Shown: piece by piece, positions 57,280-64,000 of the stretch | Layout of the letters: every line of letters begins with the position of its first letter | How positions within the stretch are numbered: the first letter of the stretch is position 1 | Origin: Physcomitrium patens | Taxonomy: Eukaryota > Streptophyta > Bryopsida > Funariales > Funariaceae | NCBI RefSeq assembly: GCF_000002425.4 | Contig: NC_037276.1 | Location: 1,122,538 to 1,186,537, forward strand | Reading direction: 5' to 3' | DNA: 64,000 nt | Program-made: the position numbers and the translations under genes | The notes under the pieces: generated by a model | What the model saw: only the letters and a program-made list of their open reading frames with translations | The model's database searches: none | What the model was told of the DNA's origin: nothing

Positions 57280-58788
57280 TGTATAAGTTTGGTTTTCTTA
57301 ACTTAAGTTATATTATGTTTTTTGACAAAGTTTTCTTTTTTAAAATAGAATAAGGCTCTTAAATCTATGGAGGCTAAGACTTTATGTTTTTTTGGTCCTA
57401 AACAAACTTCTATTGTAAAATAAGGTGAAAGATCTGAAGAATAAATAGAATCTTTATGAGATACTATGTAAGATTTTAGCCTCTTGATTTTTATTGTAGT
57501 TGGAAAAAAATTTATTTGATACCTTGTCCTCTTTGGCAATCATATTCCTCATTTTGTAATTGTATTATTTTTTTGGATAATGTTGAATAATATATTTGGA
57601 TTCTCCACAATATATGCATGAATTATTTTGATGATAAATCTTTTCTTGCTCAATAAGAAATTTAAAATATATTGTATCAATTTGGATAGCCTTTGGTCTA
57701 GACTATTAAACTTTTGAAATCTTAGAAGATGTCACTATAGCTTCATTTGCACTTCTTCGACAAAATCTTTGTTTTTGACATCTTTTAAAGAATTCATTTT
57801 TTTATGTAATAACTTAAGCAATAAATTGCTCTAATGGATTTATTTTTGATATTGTCAACAATAAATGTTTGATATTATCTTTCATCCATATCAAAATTGA
57901 TTGATAAAAGGTTTGTCATTCCAATCTATATTGCAAGTAAGATTTTGAAATTTAGCAACATATGTAGTGGTTGAACGTGATCCTTGTTGTAGGGATACAA
58001 ACTTGGTCTCTATTATCCTTTCTTCATCACCTTTTCCAAATGTAGCCACAAACACTTTCAAGAATGAATTCCAATTATAGAATAGTTGTGAATCTTTTTC
58101 TATCACAGGTGCAAATTAAAAAAAACATTCTTAGAAAGAAGTATTCTAATAAATCGAATTTGAGTAAATCCATCATAGTAATGAAAAGGATGCAACCTTA
58201 GATAGAGTTTTATTTATTGTAGAAACCATCAAAATTTTGATCTTGTTCCCTCAAACTTCTCTAGCATACTTATCATTGCCTCCCTTATGCTTGTAGTAAT
58301 AAGATTATTTAGATTCAATTATGAACTTGATTTGCTTGCTTCTCTTAATTGTATAACTTCTTGGTGCAAACTTTGAACTTTATTGTTAACTTCTTCAATG
58401 GGCATAGGAATAGTGCGTGTATGATTCACCTTAGAAATATGAAAAATTTCTACTCTTAGAATATTGGCAAGCTTGTGAAGATTTGTAATAATTATAATTC
58501 TATTCTCATTTCTATTAAAAGTAGCATCCATAATCTTTTCTTCTGTAGATAATTCAAACAAATTCAAAAAATTAAATTAAAAGAAAATAATCTGTAGATT
58601 CTTATATCAAACAAATACTTTTACAAAGAGGAATAATTTACTCTCTTTAAAAAAAATAAATGTTAAAAAATTAAACTATTTGTTTAAAGGTGGATAGTCA
58701 ACAATCTTTAAAATATAATAATAGAAGTAAGATAATCTAATCACTTCTAAAACAAGGCAAGAACAATTAATCAATACTTTTATTAAAT
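57280..58788 (-). pseudogene. Element H gag and start of protease
   Basis: Minus strand. The N-terminus at 58319-58567 (ELSTEEKIMDATFNRN, then EEVNNKVQSLHQEVIQLRE) matches the gag of element B. A capsid piece is at 57891-58106 (FYNWNSFLKVFVATFGKGDEERIIETKFVSLQQ, a W-F pattern typical of retrotransposon gag). A CCHC remnant lies near 57560-57640. Protease start is at 57303-57539 (VLASIDLRALFYF in place of ALIDSGAS). It stops at the copia insertion. Non-functional. Confidence 0.75.
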
Positions 58789-59329
58789 TATCAAGAATAT
58801 AAAACTTAAAGAAAGAAATTGTCAATATACACTTGTGTTACTCAAAAAGACTAAGAAATTACTCAAAGATGATAAAATTTTGAATTAGAATGGCTATTGC
58901 CGAATACAAGAAGATTAAAAAGTCTTCATATAAGACTAAGGATTAAAAAAGTATTAATAAGAATAAAGAAGGCTTTATTCTTGCTTATATATATACTATC
59001 TAACAAAGAGCTATATGATAATATTCTATAGGACGTCTAATACATATTGACTTTGATAGATACATGTTTTAACTTGCAAGACAAATTTTCTATATGTACG
59101 TGACATAGTTAGCTTGTTCTACAAGCTACGAACATATGTGGCATGTGATTAACTTATTGACCAAGTTTTTAACCTACCAATTAACTACAAATCCTTATAA
59201 AGTCAATACTACATCTATCAAGCTTTTGAGAATCTTTTTTTTAGATGATCTTATGAAATTATTCTATATTTACCTACTTCTATGTAATCATATAGATAAT
59301 TATTAATAAAAATACATATGTTTGTGATA
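58789..59329 (-). repeat. 5' LTR of element H
   Basis: LTR of 541 bp beginning TATCAAGAATATAAAAC and ending TTTGTGATA. The hairpin at 58959-58982 has perfect 10-bp arms AAGAATAAAG/CTTTATTCTT, with TATATATA adjacent near 58988. Confidence 0.8.
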
Positions 59330-59406
59330 AAAGCTCAAACCTTGAATCAATAGCAATATTGTGTTTCTTGAAGGTATATGAAAGAAGAGAGAAGAAAGAA
59401 GGAAGA
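59330..59406. other. Short flank between elements H and M
   Basis: Seventy-seven bases with an AG-rich end. Nothing recognised. Confidence 0.5.
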
Positions 59407-59999
59407 TGTCACAAACATACATATTTATCTTGATAATTATTTAGATAATAAGAATAAGTAGAAGTAAGTCAAAGTAGATAAATATGATAATATCTCATCG
59501 AAAGCTTCCTAGAAGCTTCATAGACCCTACTTTGCCTTTATACATGTCTATAGATGAGTGGTAGGTTAAAAACTTGGCCAACATAGAGGCCACATGTAGA
59601 CATATTAACCACTTGTAGTACAAGTTGGATATATGGTGCACACCTAAGAAACTTGTTTTACAAATTAGACATGTGTATTGCAAGTTGGATGCATATTAGA
59701 GGTCCTATAGCATGTCACTACATAGTTCTTAGTTAAATAGTATATATAGAGGCAAGAGTGAGATCTTCCTCATTCTTATCAACTCTTTTTTTGTTTTTAG
59801 TCTAATTTCAAGAATCTTATATTTTCTAGTCTTTAGCAATAGCCATTCTAGTTCTTCCTTGAATATACATACTTTCTTCTATTTTATCACTTTCTTTTTG
59901 ATATAGATTCCATGAGTTTATGTATCTTCTTTCAGTTTGTATCCTTAACACATAGATTCCATGAGTTTATGTATCTTCTTCCAGTTTGTGTCCTTGATA
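59407..59999 (+). repeat. 5' LTR of element M
   Basis: Begins TGTCACAAACATACATA and ends TGTCCTTGATA. It is longer than its relatives because of a 49-bp tandem duplication (59901-59949 and 59950-59998). The hairpin near 59750-59780 is degenerate. GATTAATAAGAGTATAC follows as a PBS remnant. Confidence 0.83.
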
Positions 60000-61200
60000 G
60001 ATTAATAAGAGTATACATATAATATCAGAGCCTATTTCTTTCTTGATTAAGAGTAGATTATCTTTTTCTCTTGATAAGATATAAGCATGTTAGAAGTTGT
60101 AGATTATCCTCTTCTAAATTGATATTATTTCTAGAATTTTTTTTTTTTCTCAATTCTTGAGTATTATATTTTGTGAGAATAAACACTTTTATTTTTATTA
60201 TGCTAGCATCGCAAAGCTTGCTGAAATGAAGAGTGTAATTGCTCTAACATAAGAATAAATAAGAGAGTTAATGCTTGCAATGTATCAACTCAGTCTATTA
60301 TTACAAGGAGCAATAAGATTATAAAGCAATGAAGATATAGAGATGATTGGAATTGCATCAACATCTATACGAAGCCATATAATTGCTTTTACAATGGAAC
60401 ATTGTTCAAGTTTCAAGGAACCAAAAATTGGATTGCTTGACAAGTTTGATGGCATAAGATCTAAGTTTTGATGATTTATTAATCAAATACAATTAGTAAT
60501 TGAACTATAATCTCAAAGTTATTCAACTTAAGGATCATAAGTCAAGTTTCTTGGAACACTACTTTCAAATTCTACTTTATCATGATTTTTATCATTTTTT
60601 GAATGATGTGATCTAATATTGGATAATTTGGAAGTATTTTTAGTAGAATTTTGATCTATGTATGGAAAAATTGATGTAATTTGTATTACAACTAACAAGA
60701 TTTGTATCTTGTAACAAGATAATTGATCAGTGATATTATACGCTTTATAATTTTTATAATTAGTAACAAATATCAAGTGGAATGATGCAGCACTTATCAG
60801 CCAATTTCTCTACAGATTACAATATGAAGTAAAGAAATTGATGCTCAATTTACTTAATCCTTAGACATTGAGTCAAGCAATTGACTTTATTGTAAAATAT
60901 AATAATCGACTTTTTGAGTTTCAATATGAGAATTGCATAAGAAAATCTCAACGTTATTAGAGTTCATTGATGATACCAATGACTTCTCAATCTAAATATT
61001 TGGAAGTAAAAGACATACAAATTGATGTAGTATGTTTTAAACCTCTTATCAAACAAGAAAAGACTCATCGTCATCAAGAAGGACTATGTTTTTTATTAAA
61101 AAGAAGCTAAGTATATTGCTCAATATTTTCTAAAGAAATGATGCAACTACAAAATGAAGAGTACTGCTGTCAAAGATGAAAACATGTTGGAAAATAAATT
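60000..61200 (+). pseudogene. Element M leader and gag
   Basis: The gag N-terminus near 60225 reads EMKSVIALT-stop-E...ELMLAMYQL, the type shared with A, I and J. Capsid homology continues to about 61000 with many stops. The zinc knuckle near 61090-61130 is lost to substitutions and a small frameshift. Confidence 0.65.
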
Positions 61201-62980
61201 TGTCCAATTACAATAGAAATCGTATGGCAAAATCTTGTACAATTCTTAATGAAGGTCATATTCTCTCCTCAAAATCCTTTCTTTATTTTACAATAGATAT
61301 ACGTTTAAGATCTAATAATCACAAAGCCTCTACCTTAATAGATTTAGGAGTCTCAGCTTGTTTTTTAGATGAAGAATTTGTTAAAAGTCATAATATATAG
61401 TTAATACAAAAAACTAAATCCATACATGTAGAAGTCATAGATGGTCATTTGTTATCTTTTGGAGATGTTACTCATGAAACACTTCCTATAGATGTAGTAA
61501 TAAATAGTCATAAAAGTTAGATAATTTTAAATATAATTAGATCTCTCTCTAATCTAGTCATTTTAGGTTTATTGTGGCTAAAAAAGTATAATCTTGTGAT
61601 GGATTGGATTTCTTATAAATTTGACTTTTCTTTGAATATCATTAAGAATTTTTCTAATCTAATAAAAAGCCATGAGTCTAGTGTAGCCAAACTTATATTT
61701 GTAGGTGTAAAAGCTTTTTTGCATGCTGTAAAAGAAAGATTGTCTTTTGTTATTTATGCCACATCCATTTTAAATAATGAAAAGATTTCAAGTAAAATTC
61801 CAAATCAATATCAAGATTTTCAAGATATTTTTGAGAAGAAGAATGCAAATATTCTTTCAAAGCATTGTTCATATGATTGCTCAATTGATCTTAAAGATGA
61901 AACTCAGCCGCCATTTGGTCCAATCTATACTTTATCACAAAATAAGTTGGCTAAACTTAAGAAGTACATTGATGAGAATTTGGCCAAGAATTTCATACTC
62001 CATTCAAAATCTCTTGCAGGAGCTCCTATCTTATTTGTGAAGAAAAAGATGGATCATTGCAAATGTGTGTAGATTATCGAGGACTCAACAAGATTACCAT
62101 CAAGAATAGATATCCTTTATCTTTGATATCTGGACTTCTTGATCAATTAAATCAAGCTAAGATTTATACAAAAATAGATCTATGAGGAGCATATAATTTG
62201 GTTTCCATTAAAGAAGGAGATGAATCAAAGATTGCATTATGAATAAGGTATGGATACTTTGAATATAATGTCATGCCTTTTGGACTCATGAATGTACCAC
62301 TTGCTTTTCAATATCTTATGAATGATATTTTTTTTGAGTTTTTAGATGATTTTTTTGTCTGTTACTTAAATAACATTTTAATCTACTCTAAGAATGTAAA
62401 AGAACATAAAGTTCATATTCAACATATATTACAAAAATGTAGAGATGTGAGATTATATGCTAAGATAGAAAAGTGTATATTCTACACTACTCAAGTTGAC
62501 TTTTTAAGATATATCATTTCAAACAATGGTCTAATGATGGATCCTAAAAAAATTCAGACAATTATAGATTGAAAGATTCAAAAAACAGTAAGAGATGTAT
62601 AATACTTTTTGAGATTTGTCAATTACTATCGGATCTTTATCAAGAATTTTTTCAAGTTATAGCATCTTTTATATACTTAATTTGTAAAGACAAGCTCAAG
62701 TGGAATAAAAAAAGAGAAGCATCATTTGAAGCTTTGAAGAAAGTCTTTACTTCTGCACCAATCTTGTATCACAGCGACTTTTTCAAAGCATTTTTTATAG
62801 AGACAGATGCATCTGACTTTGCCTTGGTTGTAGTCTTGTCACAAATAGGAGCAGATAACAAACTTTATCGAGTAGCTTTTTATTCAAGAAATTTTTTAGC
62901 AATCGAGATTAATTATGAGATCCATGACAAGGAACTTCTTGCAATGATCTTTCTTTTCAAGAATAATGTCATTATTTAAA
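61201..62980 (+). pseudogene. Element M protease, RT and RNase H
   Basis: Protease is around 61230-61700 (ASTLIDLGVSACFLDEEF in place of DSGAS; open pieces 61176-61400 and 61572-62072). The RT N-terminus is [25 protein letters not shown]. The RT palm (62273-62572) reads MPFGLMNVPLAFQYLMND, with YLNNILIYS where YLDD should be, so both catalytic Asp have become Asn. RNase H (62569-62979) has IETDASDFALVVVLSQ and HDKELLAM; the final Asp block (after about 62980) is beyond a frame break. Inactive. Confidence 0.78.
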
Positions 62981-63229
62981 AAGTACTTCAAGTCTAGTCA
63001 TTATGTATTTGAATCACTTGAATCTTGAGTATTTCATGTTAGTATATGTTTTGAATCATTGCCAAGCTCATTGGAGTATGTTTTTATCAAGATTCGAGTT
63101 CAATATCACTTATTAGCCAAAAAAACAACAATGTTTATTTGATGTCTTTTCTAAAAATTCTTATTTTATACAAAAAGAAGAAGTAATATTTGACTAACAA
63201 AAGATTATTTTATTGAAGCCAAAAGAATT

Positions 63230-64000
63230 TCATCTGCAAGCAATGAAATCAACATTGACTATTGATTTGACTTTTTTCAAGTAGATCCAAGCAAATATAT
63301 CCTCAAACCTTCTTATTCATGATATTAAAAATAATTCCTCTAAGTCTCAAGATACTTCCAAGTTTTACTTTACGAAGAACCTATTCTATTTTGAAAGATG
63401 TTTATATGTTCTAGAAGGAGAAGCATGATTATGTACTTTTAAAGCTTGTCAAAATTTCCTTGCAGAAGGATATTTTGGATATAATAAGACTTTGGAGCTT
63501 ATCTATCACAGGTGAAGAAATAACTAAGCTCTTTCTTGACAATATCTATCACTATCAAGGATTACCCAAGGATATTATATTAGATAGAAGAACTCAATTT
63601 ATATCAAGATTTTGGTAAACTCTTTTTAAGATTCTAAAAATAGATATAAAACTATCTTCGATATTCCATTCTCAAACTGATGGACAAACAGAGCATGTTA
63701 ATCAAGTTTTGGAGCAATATTTTAGATGTACCATTAACTACCAACAAGATGATTGGACAACTCTTTTGCCATTGGCAGAGTTTCCTTACAATAACATGAT
63801 ACATTCTTCTACAAAACAAACACCTTTTTTTACTAATTATGGTTATCATCTACAACTTGATACTTTTGACTTTTCAAAAGTTGATAATCTTGCTACAAAA
63901 GATTTGGCAATTTGTTTATCAAAGCTACATGCAACGTTGAAGGCGTAGTTAAAAGAAGCTCAAGAACAACAAAAGATCAATGCAGATGTCTATCGAAAGG
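63230..64000 (+). pseudogene. Element M integrase, internally deleted and cut by window edge
   Basis: The N-terminal region (63260-63500, YFGYNKTLEL) jumps at about 63500 to SITGEEITKLFLDNI, so about 230 bp holding the zinc Cys pair and first catalytic Asp are missing. It continues with LPKDIILDRRTQFISRF (second Asp), SQTDGQTEHVNQVLEQYF (Glu) and an open piece at 63709-63948. The gene runs off the window. Confidence 0.72.

Larger units (their letters stand above)
2343..59329 (-). mobile_element. Element H: outermost chromovirus, split by later insertions
   Basis: Minus-strand Ty3/gypsy chromovirus whose pieces are scattered over the window. From its 5' end: LTR 58789-59329, gag 57540-58788, protease 57280-57539 plus 52985-53382, the end of protease to RNase H 21550-22842, integrase 19594-21549 (with a solo LTR at 20582-21323), integrase C-terminus and chromodomain 2810-3139, and 3' LTR 2343-2691. 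Each junction rejoins the homologous sequence of an intact relative once the insertion is removed: A at 3139/19594, J at 22842/52980 and copia at 53382/57280. It is the oldest element because everything else sits inside it. Its own TSD is unclear (GAGGT on the left, AAAGC on the right). Its gag N-terminus resembles that of element B. Confidence 0.82.
59407..64000 (+). mobile_element. Element M: chromovirus running off the right edge
   Basis: Plus-strand chromovirus with 5' LTR 59407-59999, gag, protease, RT, RNase H and part of integrase. Its integrase end, chromodomain and 3' LTR lie outside the window, so no TSD can be checked. Confidence 0.85.

Noticed and set aside
2338-59334. TSD for element H (GAGGT versus AAAGC)
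   Set aside because: Three of five bases differ. Transitions could explain this, but I do not count it as support.

Overview
The 64-kb window is almost entirely retrotransposon DNA from what looks like the heterochromatin of an AT-rich land-plant genome. I see no host protein gene, rRNA, tRNA or CRISPR array. A non-seed plant, perhaps a moss, is my best guess. The reasons are chromodomain-bearing Ty3/gypsy elements with Tf1/Tcn1-like features, plant-type TTTAGGG-like repeats inside one LTR, and a low overall GC content. The species cannot be fixed from the sequence alone.

Layout: positions 1-1015 are a G-rich, C-poor low-complexity block, and 1016-2342 is AT-rich DNA with no recognisable gene. 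From 2343 to 59329 everything lies inside one old minus-strand chromovirus, called H here, which later insertions have split into pieces. Most insertion points show matching target-site duplications (TSDs). Inside H are: element A (minus, 3145-19593); a solo LTR of the K family (20582-21323); element J (plus, 22843-52979); and a Ty1/copia element (minus, 53383-57279). Element A contains solo LTRs D (3939-5696), E (5775-6700) and G (18263-19585), and the plus-strand chromovirus B (11580-17624). Element J contains chromovirus I (22980-30641, itself hit by solo LTR F at 28439-29770) and element K (minus, 31922-49050). K in turn contains element L (minus, 33950-42731). The deepest stack is H > J > K > L. 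A further chromovirus, M, starts at 59407 and runs off the right edge.

Four LTR families are present. (1) Chromoviruses H, A, B, J, I and M share LTRs of about 0.55 kb and the order gag, protease, RT, RNase H, integrase, chromodomain. Their LTRs carry a hairpin just downstream of a TATA box, and its right arm is complementary to the putative primer-binding site, which suggests Tf1-like self-priming. (2) K has 699-bp LTRs, several CCHC zinc knuckles and an extra coiled-coil ORF3 downstream of pol. (3) L has 1369-bp LTRs, 4-bp TSDs and an integrase without a chromodomain. Solo LTRs D, E, F and G have the same termini and TSD length. (4) The copia element has 309/310-bp LTRs and has lost its RT.

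All coding regions are damaged by stops, frameshifts or deletions. L (interrupted by a 100-N assembly gap) and K are the best preserved and look youngest. H and J are the most degraded. Many stops look like C-to-T or G-to-A changes, as expected for methylated, silenced DNA.
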